The translations under genes were made by a program, and so were the position numbers. Below, piece by piece: positions 8,930-17,938 of a stretch of 64,000 nt of DNA (position 1 is its first letter; each line of letters opens with the position of its first letter). The stretch is from Frigidibacter sp037095735 (GTDB lineage: Bacteria > Pseudomonadota > Alphaproteobacteria > Rhodobacterales > Rhodobacteraceae). Location of the stretch: the NCBI RefSeq assembly GCF_037095735.1, contig NZ_JBAWKD010000002.1:620001-684000 (forward strand), read 5' to 3'. Below the pieces are notes generated by a model. That model was not told the origin of the DNA. It made no database searches and saw only the letters and a program-made list of their open reading frames with translations.

Positions 8930-9400
8930 CTATCCGGTGCCCGCGGGGCGCAAAGGCTGGGCGGCCCCGGGATGGGCGGGTCGCGCCCGCCCCTCGCGCG
9001 CGCCGGCGATCATCGTCGCGCAGACATAGCCCAGAAGCCTGTCCCAGCCCTGCGCGGCCTCGGGCGTCCAGGCCGGGCCCGCGGTTTCGGCCAGCACGGC
9101 GACCAGCACCTGTTCAACGACCTGGTAATGCGACGGGGTGACGCCCAGCCCGGCATGGCGGCGGCCATGGGCGCGCAGCGGCGCCTCGAGCGCCTGCGGA
9201 TGGCGCAGCCCCGCCAGCGCAAGGTCCAGCGTGTGCTGCAGCTTGGCCGCCTGTGCCTCGAACGTTCTGGGGAACATCGCCCGCAGTTCGGGCCGCTCGA
9301 AGAACAGCCGGTCGTAGAAGCGGGCGATCAGCTCCGGTTCGTCGGCAATGGCGGCGGCGAAACTGTCGCGCACCGCTTCGATCTCGGCGCTTGTGAACAT
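8930..9400 (-). CDS. Single-domain globin
   Basis: 156 aa, start MFTSAEIEAVRDSFAAA, preceded by GGGAGGGTG; a GTG two codons earlier is possible. The globin pattern is clear: FYDRLFFERPELRAMFP near the B-C-D region and GRRHAGLGVTPSHY supplying the proximal histidine. It resembles the heme domain of flavohemoglobins or Vitreoscilla-type hemoglobins but lacks any reductase module. Likely roles are O2 delivery or NO handling in the cytoplasm. The C-terminal 20 residues are Pro/Arg/Gly-rich and unlike the fold. No FNR box was seen upstream. Confidence 0.88.
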   Translation of the reverse strand: MFTSAEIEAVRDSFAAAIADEPELIARFYDRLFFERPELRAMFPRTFEAQAAKLQHTLDLALAGLRHPQALEAPLRAHGRRHAGLGVTPSHYQVVEQVLVAVLAETAGPAWTPEAAQGWDRLLGYVCATMIAGAREGRARPAHPGAAQPLRPAGTG

Positions 9401-9488
9401 CGGCACCCTCCCATCGCGTTGCCGCGACAGCAGAGCGCCGAACCGCCTAAGGCGGGCTTAACCGCGCCTCAGGGACAGCGCGCGGCCG

Positions 9489-9674
9489 TCAGTGGTCGTC
9501 GTGGGCGTGGTCGCGGTCGATGACGAAGCGCTTGTCGCAATAGCCGCATTCGACGAAGCCGGTGTCCTCGGGGATGGTCAGCCAGACGCGCGGGTGGCCC
9601 AGCGCCCCCTCGCCGCCGTCGCAGGCGATCTTCCACTTGGTCACGATCTGGGTCTCGGGCGCGGCAAGGCTCAT
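9489..9674 (-). CDS. Small zf-CHCC zinc-finger protein
   Basis: 61 aa, start MSLAAPETQIVTKWK. Cys and His spacing (ACDGGEGALGHPRVWLTI, then VECGYCDKRFVID) fits the zf-CHCC family, bacterial relatives of the mitochondrial complex I accessory subunit NDUFS6. The C-terminus is His/Asp-rich (DRDHAHDDH), perhaps an extra metal-binding tail. In alphaproteobacteria this family is thought to help complex I assembly; here there is no nuo neighbour. The start is a choice: another ATG 12 codons upstream is in frame but poorly supported. Confidence 0.85.
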   Translation of the reverse strand: MSLAAPETQIVTKWKIACDGGEGALGHPRVWLTIPEDTGFVECGYCDKRFVIDRDHAHDDH

Positions 9675-10640
9675 CTGCGGGTCATCCCTTCCTGAAGCAG
9701 CCGAAATCATAGCGGAACCGCCGGCACGGACAAGCCTCTGCCCGCCGCGTTAACATCGTGCGAAGGGCCGCGCGGCCCAGAGCCGCGCCACCGGCGCCAT
9801 GCAGAAGGGCGGCGCGCAGATCCCGGCGCTGGTGGGCCCCTCGTCGGACGTCCGCCGGCCCCTCCGGTCGAGCGGCACCACGACCGGCTGCGCCCGCAGC
9901 GCGATGTCGGCGCGAAGGAGGCCCGCCGCCTGATGCCGTCGCGTGTCCTCGACGCCGTGCGCGATCAGCCGCGCCCGGCTCCCGGTGCTGCCGGGGGGCT
10001 GGTAGACGCCGATCGCGGCCAGCGCCGGAGACCGCGAGCATCACCCCGAAACTGCACCCGAAACTTTCGCGGAGATCGCCGGCCAGCGTCTCGATGGCCG
10101 CATCCTTGCCGGCGGTGCGGCATGAGTCCCGCCCCGCCAGCGGCCGGCGGCGGTGTGCGCTCTGCCCGCTTCGCCCGCCGCGGATCGTGGTCAGCCTGCC
10201 GGAAACCGCCGCGACCATGCTTGCCGATGCTCTTCCGACCCGACCGCCCCGAGGCGGGCTGCCGGGTCTTCCGCGCCTGTCGCGGCGTGGCGGCGCATCC
10301 CCAGCGCGATTGCGGCGCATATCGCCATGTCCCATCGCGCCGCGGAACGCTCTGGACGGCCGATCCCCCGGACGAGGCAGAACCGGGCTGCTCTGCTTTG
10401 AACGCGCCCCGGTCCATGCCCTGCCTCGGGTGCGACAGCCGGTGCTGTTCCTTATGATCGACGGCCCACGCCGCGCCCAGAACGACATCGCCTTCGTCGA
10501 TCCGGCGGTCGGCAACGCCTGAACGTAGCACCCATGCCGCCGGTATCGGGCGACACGATCGCCGCAGGCAGGCAGGCGCTGCGCCCGCCCGACTGCGGCC
10601 GTGGCGTCGATCCAATGCTTTCCTATGTTTTCGCATTTAA
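9675..10640. other. About 1 kb without a convincing gene
   Basis: Six frames give only overlapping Arg/Pro/Ala/Gly-rich reading frames with no recognisable motif, typical of GC-rich noncoding DNA. On the minus strand some phrases in different frames look more protein-like (AGDLRESFGCSFGVMLAVSG near 10040-10100, and a stretch near 9790-10020), which could be remnants of a frameshifted gene. I cannot assign a family. The last bases before 10688 become AT-richer and hold the RND operator-like repeat. Confidence 0.45.
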
Positions 10641-10653
10641 CTTTGGGCTATGG

Positions 10654-10683
10654 TTCGGATCGAACCGTGCAGTTCGAGCCGAA
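10654..10683. promoter_or_regulatory. Operator-like inverted repeat before RND operon
   Basis: Left arm TTCGGATCGAAC (10654-10665) and right arm GTTCGAGCCGAA (10672-10683) are inverted with one mismatch in twelve, around a 6-base spacer. It sits 4 bases before the adaptor ATG at 10688, over the ribosome-binding region, and next to a locally AT-rich stretch (10621-10655). The size and symmetry fit a TetR-type operator. No regulator gene is adjacent. Confidence 0.72.
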
Positions 10684-10687
10684 TGAC

Positions 10688-11899
10688 ATGATCCTTTCCC
10701 GCCTCGCTTTCCCCCTGCTGCTGACCCTGCCCCTTGCCGCGCCGCTTGCCGCGCAGGAGACCTCGGCCCCGTCCGGTCAGGCCGCCGCTCAGGCGAGCGC
10801 CGCCCCGGCGCTGCCAGCGATTTCCGTCGTGACCGCCACGCGGCGCGATCTCAGCGACCGGGTGCGGGCCTCGGGGCTGGTGGCGCCGGTCGAAGAGGTG
10901 CAGGTGCAGCCGCTGATCGAAAGCCAGCCGATCGACGCGCTGCTGGTCGATGTCGGCGACCGGGTCTCGGCCGGCCAGCCGCTCGCGCGCCTGTCGGGGG
11001 CAACGCTCGACCTGCAGCGCAGCCAGTATGTCGCGAGCCGCGCCGCCGCCATGGCCTCGATCGCGCAGGCCGAGGCGCAGCGGGTCGAGGCGCAGGCCTC
11101 GGCGCAGGAAGCGGGCCGCGTGCTGCGCCGGACCGAGGCGCTGCGCCAGCAGGGCACCACCGCGCAGGCGGCGCTGGATCAGGCGCAGGCCAGCGCCGAT
11201 GCCGCCTATGCCCGCGTCACCGCCGCGGAAGAGGGCCTGCGGGCCGCCGAGGCGCAGCGCGACCTTGTCGATGCGCAGATCGCCGATGTCGACCTGCGGC
11301 TGCAGCGCACCCTGGTCACGGCCCCGGTCGCGGGCGTCATCACCGCCCGCAACGCCCGCGTCGGCGCCGTCGCCACCGCGCAGGGCGAGCCGATGTTCAC
11401 CCTGATCCGCGACGGCGCGCTGGAACTGCGCGCCGACGTCGCCGAGCAGGAGATCGGGCGTCTCGCCCCCGGACAGGCCGTCACCCTGCGCCCCGCCGGC
11501 GTGGCCGAGGCGCTGAGCGGCACCGTCCGGCTGGTCGAGCCCACGGTCGACGCCACCACCCGGCTTGGCCGGGTGCGCATCGACATCGCCGCGCCGGAGC
11601 GCATCCGCTCGGGCCAGTTCGCCGAGGCCGAGATCCTTGTCGAGGAACGCGCGGCGCTGGCCCTGCCGGCGGCCGCCGTCGGCCGCGGCAGCGACGGCCC
11701 CGAAGTCAAACGCGTGCGCGCCGACGGCGCGGTCGAGATCGCCCCGGTCGTGACCGGCATCCGCGACGGCGCCTGGGTCGAGATCGCCAAGGGCCTGTTC
11801 GAGGGCGAGAAGGTCGTGGCCCGCGCCGGGGCCTTCGTGCGCCCGGGCGACAAGATCAACCCGGTCGATGCCCCCGCCCCCGCCGAAGCCGGAAACTGA
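10688..11899 (+). CDS. RND efflux periplasmic adaptor (membrane fusion protein)
   Basis: 403 aa. It starts with a cleavable signal peptide (MILSRLAFPLLLTLPLAAP, then LAAQ). Next come the half-lipoyl segment, a helical hairpin rich in Ala/Gln (about residues 100-190; coiled coil), the second half-lipoyl piece LVTAPVAGVITARNARVGA, a beta-barrel and a membrane-proximal domain. It links the inner-membrane RND pump to an outer-membrane channel. The stop is followed 3 bases later by the permease. There is no strong Shine-Dalgarno; the upstream operator-like repeat occupies that position. No outer-membrane factor gene lies in the window. Confidence 0.95.
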   Translation: MILSRLAFPLLLTLPLAAPLAAQETSAPSGQAAAQASAAPALPAISVVTATRRDLSDRVRASGLVAPVEEVQVQPLIESQPIDALLVDVGDRVSAGQPLARLSGATLDLQRSQYVASRAAAMASIAQAEAQRVEAQASAQEAGRVLRRTEALRQQGTTAQAALDQAQASADAAYARVTAAEEGLRAAEAQRDLVDAQIADVDLRLQRTLVTAPVAGVITARNARVGAVATAQGEPMFTLIRDGALELRADVAEQEIGRLAPGQAVTLRPAGVAEALSGTVRLVEPTVDATTRLGRVRIDIAAPERIRSGQFAEAEILVEERAALALPAAAVGRGSDGPEVKRVRADGAVEIAPVVTGIRDGAWVEIAKGLFEGEKVVARAGAFVRPGDKINPVDAPAPAEAGN

Positions 11900-11902
11900 G
11901 CG

Positions 11903-14900
11903 ATGAACTTCTCCGCCTGGTCGATCCGCAATCCGATCGCCCCGATCCTCGCCTTCGTGCTCCTGATGCTGATGGGCTGGAAGGCGTTCAATGCCCTGCC
12001 GGTCACCCGCTTCCCGAACATCGACGTGCCGCTGGTCTCGGTCACCGTCGCCCAGCCCGGCGCGGCCCCCGCGGAACTGGAAGGCCAGGTGACGAAGCTG
12101 GTCGAGGATGCCGTCGCCGGCGTCACCGGGGTGAAGAACATCATTTCAACCGTGTCGGACGGCACGTCGCAGACCTCGGTCGAATTCCGGATGGAGATCC
12201 CGACCGACCAGGCGGTGACCGACGTCAAGGACGCGATCGACCGCATCCGCTCGGACCTGCCCGGCGATGTCGAGGAGCCGATCGTCAGCCGCATCGACGT
12301 CGAGGGCCAGGCGATCCTGACCTATGCCGTCTCGTCCCCCGACATGACCATCGAAGAGCTGTCGTGGTTCGTCGAGGACGTGGTGACGCGGCGCCTGCAG
12401 GGCCAGCCCGGCATCGGCCGCGTCGACCGCTACGGCGGCGCCGACCGCGAGATCCGGATCGAGCTCGATCCCGGGCTTCTGGACAGCTACGGCATCACCG
12501 CGGCGACGGTCAGCCAGCAGATCCGCGCCACCAACGCCGACCTCGGCGCGGGCCGGGCCGAGATCGGCGGCGGCGAACAGGCGATCCGGCTTTTGGGCGA
12601 CGCGCAGGCGGTGCAGACGCTGGCCGCGACCACGATCCCGCTGTCCTCGGGCCGCTTCGTGCGGATCTCGGACATCGGCACGGTGATCGACAGCTATGAA
12701 GAGCTGCGCAGCTTCTCGCGCTTCAACGGCCAGCAGGTCGTCACCTTCGCGGTGTTCCGCGCCAAGGGCGCGTCCGAGGTCTCGGTGGACGAGGTGACGA
12801 AACGCGCGCTGGACGCGGTGCGCACCGAGCATCCGAAGGTGCAGATCACCCCGGTCGACGACACCGTCTTCTACACCTACGGCAATTACGAAGCGGCGCT
12901 GCACACCCTGATCGAGGGCGCGATCCTGGCCGTCCTCGTGGTGCTGGCCTTCCTCAGGAACTGGCGCGCGACGCTGATCGCCGCCGTGGCCCTGCCGCTG
13001 TCCGCGGTGCCCACCTTCTGGCTGATGGACATCCTCGGCTTCTCGCTGAACCTCGTGAGCTTCCTCGCGATCACGCTGGCAACCGGCATCCTTGTCGACG
13101 ATGCCATCGTCGAAATCGAGAACATCTCGCGCCACATCAAGATGGGCAAGACGCCCTACCGCGCCGCGATCGAGGCCGCGGACGAGATCGGGCTCGCCGT
13201 CATCGCCACCACCTTCACCATCGTCGCGGTCTTCGCGCCGGTCTCGTTCATGCCGGGCATCCCGGGGCAGTATTTCCGCCAGTTCGGCCTGACCGTCGCC
13301 ATCGCGGTGCTGTTCTCGCTGCTGGTCGCGCGGCTGATCACGCCGATGATGGCCGCCTACCTGATGCGCGCAAAGGATGCGCAGGCCGAACATGCGGAAG
13401 GCCCGGTGATCCGCGCCTATGTCCGCGTCGTCGCCGCCACGATGCGGATGCGCTACCTGACGCTTCTGGGCGCGATCGGGGTGCTGGCGGTCTCGATCTT
13501 CTTCATGGTGCAGATCCCCGGCTCGTTCATCCCGCCCGAGGATGTCAGCCGGATCTCGATCTCGATGGAGCTGCCGCCGGGATCCTCGCTCGACGACACC
13601 GACCGCGCGATCGAGACGCTGCGCCAGCGCATCGCGCAGGTCGAGGGCGTCGAGAACATCTTCGTGCTTGGCGGCTCGTCCCCGACGGGCGAGATGGACA
13701 TCCGCCGCGCCGCCTTCTCGGTGCTGCTCGAAAAGCTCGACCATTCGCTGCTGCGCCGTGTGGCCGAGATCGCGCATCGCGCGCCCCTGGTGGGGACGCT
13801 GGTGCCGATCCCCGCGTCCGAAGGCCGGCTGAGGCCCCAGCACGACATCGAGGCAGAGATCTTCGCCATCCTTGCCGCCGCCCCCGACCTGCGCGCCTAC
13901 AAGCTGAACGACCGGGGCGAGCGCGATGTCAGCTTCTCGGTCCTCGCGCAGGACGAGGCCGGGCTGAACGAGGCGGTGGCCCGGCTGGAAGGCGCGCTGC
14001 GCGGCGATCCGCTGCTGGCCAACGTTTCCGCCTCGGGCGCCCTGCCCCGGCCCGAGATCCAGATCCGCCCCCGCTCGGACGAGGCGGCGCGGCTGGGCGT
14101 CTCGACCTCGGCGCTGGCGGAAACGGTGCGGGTCGCCACCATCGGCGACTATGACGCGGCGCTTGCGAAGCTGGCCATCGACGACCGGCTGATCCCGATC
14201 CGGGTGCAGCTGGCGGGCGCGGTGAAGGACGACCTCGCCCGGATCGCGGCGCTGAGGGTGCCGACCGCGGCGGGCGGTTCGGTGCCGCTGAACGCGGTGG
14301 CCGAGCTCGAGATCGCCGAGGGTCCAAGCGCGATCAACCGCCTGAACCGCGAGCGGCGCGCGACGATCGGGGCGAACCTGCCGCCCGGGGTCGCGCTCGA
14401 CAGTGCGACCGCGCGCTTCACCGAGATCGCGGAAAGCGTGCAGCTGCCCCCCGGCGCCCGGATCGAGGCCTCGGGCGATGCCGAGGTGCAGGGCGAGGTG
14501 ACGGCGGGCTTCCAGAACGCGATGCTGCTGGGGCTTCTGCTGGTGCTGACGGTGCTGATCCTGCTGTTCCGCAGCGTGATCCAGCCCTTCACCATCCTCT
14601 TCTCGCTGCCGCTGGCCATCGGCGGCGTGGCGGCGGCGCTGATCCTGACCGGCTCGGCGGTGTCGATGCCGGTGCTGATCGGGATCCTGATGCTGATGGG
14701 GATCGTCACCAAGAACGCGATCCTGCTGGTGGATTTCGCCATCGAGATGCAGGCCCGCGGCATGGCCCGGTTCGAGGCGATGGTCGAGGCCGGCGCGAAA
14801 CGCGCGCAGCCGATCGTGATGACCTCGATCGCGATGTCGGCCGGCATGCTGCCCTCGGCGATGGGGGTGGGCGAAGGCGGCAGCTTCCGCGCGCCGATGG

Positions 14901-15145
14901 CCATCGCCGTGATCGGCGGGATCATCGTCTCGACGGTGCTGAGCCTTGTCGTGGTGCCGTCCTTCTACCTGATCATGGACGACCTCTCGCGGCTGCTGGC
15001 GCGGCTCTTCCGCGGCATGGTCGGCGCCCGCGAGGCCGAGACCGCGCCGCCCTCGCCCGAGGCGCTGGCCGCCGAGATCGCGGCGGTGAAGACGCGGCTG
15101 AAGGGGCTCGAGGCGCGGGCCCGCGACCGGCACGCGGCCGAGTAG
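11903..15145 (+). CDS. RND efflux permease (AcrB/HAE1-like)
   Basis: 1080 aa, start MNFSAWSIRNPIAPILAF. It has the duplicated RND layout: a first membrane helix, a large periplasmic loop, six helices, a second loop and six helices. The proton-relay acidic pair is visible in TGILVDDAIVEIENISRH. The second-half block GIVTKNAILLVDFAIEMQ and the export motif MTSIAMSAGMLPSAMG are typical of the hydrophobe/amphiphile efflux family. Substrates are likely lipophilic toxic compounds. Expression probably follows the adaptor gene under the 10654-10683 repeat. The tail (VKTRLKGLEARARDRH) is a short helix. Confidence 0.96.
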   Translation: MNFSAWSIRNPIAPILAFVLLMLMGWKAFNALPVTRFPNIDVPLVSVTVAQPGAAPAELEGQVTKLVEDAVAGVTGVKNIISTVSDGTSQTSVEFRMEIPTDQAVTDVKDAIDRIRSDLPGDVEEPIVSRIDVEGQAILTYAVSSPDMTIEELSWFVEDVVTRRLQGQPGIGRVDRYGGADREIRIELDPGLLDSYGITAATVSQQIRATNADLGAGRAEIGGGEQAIRLLGDAQAVQTLAATTIPLSSGRFVRISDIGTVIDSYEELRSFSRFNGQQVVTFAVFRAKGASEVSVDEVTKRALDAVRTEHPKVQITPVDDTVFYTYGNYEAALHTLIEGAILAVLVVLAFLRNWRATLIAAVALPLSAVPTFWLMDILGFSLNLVSFLAITLATGILVDDAIVEIENISRHIKMGKTPYRAAIEAADEIGLAVIATTFTIVAVFAPVSFMPGIPGQYFRQFGLTVAIAVLFSLLVARLITPMMAAYLMRAKDAQAEHAEGPVIRAYVRVVAATMRMRYLTLLGAIGVLAVSIFFMVQIPGSFIPPEDVSRISISMELPPGSSLDDTDRAIETLRQRIAQVEGVENIFVLGGSSPTGEMDIRRAAFSVLLEKLDHSLLRRVAEIAHRAPLVGTLVPIPASEGRLRPQHDIEAEIFAILAAAPDLRAYKLNDRGERDVSFSVLAQDEAGLNEAVARLEGALRGDPLLANVSASGALPRPEIQIRPRSDEAARLGVSTSALAETVRVATIGDYDAALAKLAIDDRLIPIRVQLAGAVKDDLARIAALRVPTAAGGSVPLNAVAELEIAEGPSAINRLNRERRATIGANLPPGVALDSATARFTEIAESVQLPPGARIEASGDAEVQGEVTAGFQNAMLLGLLLVLTVLILLFRSVIQPFTILFSLPLAIGGVAAALILTGSAVSMPVLIGILMLMGIVTKNAILLVDFAIEMQARGMARFEAMVEAGAKRAQPIVMTSIAMSAGMLPSAMGVGEGGSFRAPMAIAVIGGIIVSTVLSLVVVPSFYLIMDDLSRLLARLFRGMVGAREAETAPPSPEALAAEIAAVKTRLKGLEARARDRHAAE

Positions 15146-15310
15146 GCGGCGCGGGAACCCGCGCGCGGGGCTCAGCGTTTGCGGCGCAGGGAAGGAAAAC
15201 GCCGGCATCGGCACCGCCAGATCGCAGGCAGCAGCCAGAGGGCCCGTCGCAGCACGATCGCGAACGGGACCCTCCGGCGCCCCTCGCCCGCCCATGCGCA
15301 GGGGCGCGCC

Positions 15311-15357
15311 GGGGGCGCTGCCCCCGGACCCCCGGAATATGTCAGCCAAGCCGAAGG
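15311..15357 (-). repeat. Interspersed hairpin element, copy 2
   Basis: Perfect stem GGGGGC-GCT-GCCCCC (15311-15325), then CCCCCGGAATATGTCAGCC. This is a diverged, reverse-oriented copy of the 23181-23243 family. It sits between the convergent RND permease and bacteriophytochrome genes. Confidence 0.65.
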
Positions 15358-15379
15358 AAGAACGCCGGAAGACCGCTGC

Positions 15380-17932
15380 TCAGCGCGGGGCGAGGGCTTC
15401 GGCCATCACCCGTTTCACCATGTCGGCGGTGAAGGGCTTCTGCAGGATCGGCGCGGGCGGATAGTGCTCGCGCACCTCGGGGCTGTCGCCATAACCGGTC
15501 GCAAGCGCGAAGGGCACGCCCTCGGCCGCCAGCCGCTCGGCGATCGGTCGCGAGGTCTCGCGGCCGAGGTTCACGTCGAGCAGCACGAAATCGTAGCGCG
15601 CCCGGTCCAGAAGCCGCATCGCCTCGGCCACGCCAGAGGCGGTGTCGACCGTGGTCGCGCCAAGGTCGGACAGGATGTCGGCGGCGTCCATGGCGATGAT
15701 GATCGTGTCCTCGACCACCAGCACCGCCCCGGCCCGGACCTCGGCCGGCACGATCTGCAGGTCCGGCGGCGCCACGGCGACGCTGTCGGCCGGCGCGGGC
15801 ATGACGTAACGGGCGGGGATCATGAACCGCGCCTCGATGCCCGTCACCAGGAACTGCAGCCGCGCCTCGCCTTGCAGGTCGAAGGGGATCGACTTTTCGA
15901 TGATCGTGGTGCCGAAGCCGCGCCGCTTGGGCGGGCGCACCGCCGGTCCGCCCTGCTCGATCCATTCCAGCACCAGCGCCCCGTCCGGCTGCGGCACGAT
16001 GCCCAGCAGCACCCGCCCCGCCGGCACCGACAGAGCGCCATACTTGGCCGAATTCGTCACCAGCTCGTGGATCACCAGCGCGAAGGTCGAGAAGGCGTCG
16101 GGCACCAGCAGCACGTCCGGCCCCTGCACGTCGAGCCGGCCGGCGGCACCGTCGAGATAGGCACCCATCTCGACCCCCACCAGCGCCTTGAGCGAGGCCG
16201 GGGTCCATTCCTTGCGGGTCAGCTGGTCATGGGCGCGCGCCAGCGACTGGATGCGCCCGTCGAGCCTCCCGGTGAAGCTTGCCACGTCCTCGGCGCCGTC
16301 GCGGCTTTGCGAAACGAGCCCGCGGATCAGCGACAGGATGTTGCGCACGCGGTGGTTCAGTTCGGCGATCAGCAGCTCCTGCTGCTCCTGCGCGCGCATC
16401 CGCTCTTCGTTCGCGGCATCCGTCAGCTTCAGCACCACCTCGAGCAGCGTCACCCGCAGGCTTTCTGCGCTGCGCAGATCGGCCTCGGTCCAGGGGGCGG
16501 AATGGTCCTTCACCACCTCGCGCCAGATCTCGAAGCTCTTGCGCGGGGTCAGGCGGGGGCCGTGCGGGCCGGTCTCGAAGGTCTTGCCCGGATTGCCGGC
16601 CCAGGCCACCTGCTGGGCGATCTCGGAGCGGAACAGCACGATGAAATCGCGCGGCGTGCGCGAGATCGGCAATGCCAGCACGCCCGAGGCGCGGTCGCGG
16701 AAGGTCTCGGCCCCCGGATAGCGGGCGACGATGCAGTCGGTCGCGAAGATCCGGCTGGTCGCCGCGGTGTTCAGGAACCGCGCGAGACCCAGAAACTCGT
16801 GCTCGGTCGGGGCCTTGCCGCGGCTGAAATACTGCCCGTCGACATAGAGCGCGAAGCCGTCATGGGCGATGACGCCCGCCAGCTCGTCGGCCAGCGCGTC
16901 GAAGCTGGCCGCCAGCCCCTCGCCCGACGAGAGCCGCGCCATCAGCCGGTCGTGCGAGCCCTGCGCGGTGACCAGCGCCGCGCGCTCGGCGTCGTTCTCG
17001 GCCTGGATCAGTTCATAGCTGAACAGCTGCGCGAACAGCTCGACCGCGGTGCGGCGTTCGTAGTCGATGTAGAGCGGCGCGTGATGGTGGCAGGCGAACA
17101 GGCCCCAAAGCTTGCCGCGATGCAGGATCGACACCGACATCGAGGCGCCGACGCCCATGTTCTTCAGGTATTCGATGTGGATCGGCGACACCGCGCGGGT
17201 GACGGCCAGCGACAGGTCGAGCGGCTGGCCCTCCGGGTTGCTGTAGGGCACCACGGCCGAGCCCGGATCGTCCACGTCGCCGATCAGCCGCAAGAGCGAC
17301 CGGCGGTACAGCTCGCGCGCCTGCGCCGGGATGTCGGCGGCCGGGAAGCGCAGGTTCAGGTAGCTGTCCTGCGCCGGGTCGCGCGATTCGGCGATGACCG
17401 TGCCCGACCCGTCGGCGGCGAACTGATAGACCTTCACGCGGCTGAAGCCCGAAAGCGCCCGCAGGCCGCGCGCCGCCTCCTGCGCCATGCCCTGCACGCC
17501 CTTGCCCGAGCGGATGCGGGCGATCAGCGGATGCACCTGCGCAAGGTCGTCGCGGTCGTCCAGCGCCATCTTGCGCTCGAATTCGAGGACAAAGCTGCGA
17601 CCGGACTGGTGCAGCGACACGTCGAACGGCTGCCCATCGCCGGTCGCGTCCAGCCCGAAGATCCGCACGGAATCGTTGCCATAGGCCAGCGCCTGCATCC
17701 GCCCGCGCAGCCGCATCAGGGTTTCGGGCGGCAGGTGATCCTGCAGGCGGGTGCCGGTTCCGGCCGCAAGGTCGATGCCCAGCACCGTGGCGCAATTCTC
17801 GGACGCGTGCTGGATGATCCAGTCCGACGAGATCGCCACGAGGCAGCCGAACCCCTGCACGCGCCCCAGCAGGTGGATCGGCTCGCGGTCGCAGTTCGTC
17901 AGGTCGACGTCATAGGGCAGGGCTTCGGTCAT
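15380..17932 (-). CDS. bphP: Bacteriophytochrome sensor kinase with fused receiver
   Basis: 850 aa red/far-red photoreceptor. Domains: PAS (about 1-115), GAF (about 130-300), PHY (about 320-490), HWE/HisKA_2-type kinase (about 500-720) and a receiver (about 735-850). Cys14 in LTNCDREPIHLLG is in the place of the biliverdin-binding cysteine. The phosphoacceptor region is IAELNHRVRNILSLI, the N-box is VIHELVTNSAKYGALS, and the receiver acceptor is in FVLLDVNLG. The usual PHG after the bilin-site motif reads GFG (GRVQGFGCL). The ATG is 6 bases from the heme oxygenase stop, so chromophore synthesis and apoprotein are co-expressed. Output partner unknown. Confidence 0.95.
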   Translation of the reverse strand: MTEALPYDVDLTNCDREPIHLLGRVQGFGCLVAISSDWIIQHASENCATVLGIDLAAGTGTRLQDHLPPETLMRLRGRMQALAYGNDSVRIFGLDATGDGQPFDVSLHQSGRSFVLEFERKMALDDRDDLAQVHPLIARIRSGKGVQGMAQEAARGLRALSGFSRVKVYQFAADGSGTVIAESRDPAQDSYLNLRFPAADIPAQARELYRRSLLRLIGDVDDPGSAVVPYSNPEGQPLDLSLAVTRAVSPIHIEYLKNMGVGASMSVSILHRGKLWGLFACHHHAPLYIDYERRTAVELFAQLFSYELIQAENDAERAALVTAQGSHDRLMARLSSGEGLAASFDALADELAGVIAHDGFALYVDGQYFSRGKAPTEHEFLGLARFLNTAATSRIFATDCIVARYPGAETFRDRASGVLALPISRTPRDFIVLFRSEIAQQVAWAGNPGKTFETGPHGPRLTPRKSFEIWREVVKDHSAPWTEADLRSAESLRVTLLEVVLKLTDAANEERMRAQEQQELLIAELNHRVRNILSLIRGLVSQSRDGAEDVASFTGRLDGRIQSLARAHDQLTRKEWTPASLKALVGVEMGAYLDGAAGRLDVQGPDVLLVPDAFSTFALVIHELVTNSAKYGALSVPAGRVLLGIVPQPDGALVLEWIEQGGPAVRPPKRRGFGTTIIEKSIPFDLQGEARLQFLVTGIEARFMIPARYVMPAPADSVAVAPPDLQIVPAEVRAGAVLVVEDTIIIAMDAADILSDLGATTVDTASGVAEAMRLLDRARYDFVLLDVNLGRETSRPIAERLAAEGVPFALATGYGDSPEVREHYPPAPILQKPFTADMVKRVMAEALAPR

Positions 17933-17938
17933 GCGTCC

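Noticed and set aside
5430..9029. Plus-strand frame of about 1,200 codons opposite polA
   Set aside because: It is a codon-bias mirror of polA; composition (HRR, DRG, LGLR) is typical antisense of GC-rich genes.
12146..15349. Minus-strand frame of over 1,000 codons opposite the RND permease
   Set aside because: Antisense shadow; no membrane segments or motifs, and the plus strand encodes an intact pump.
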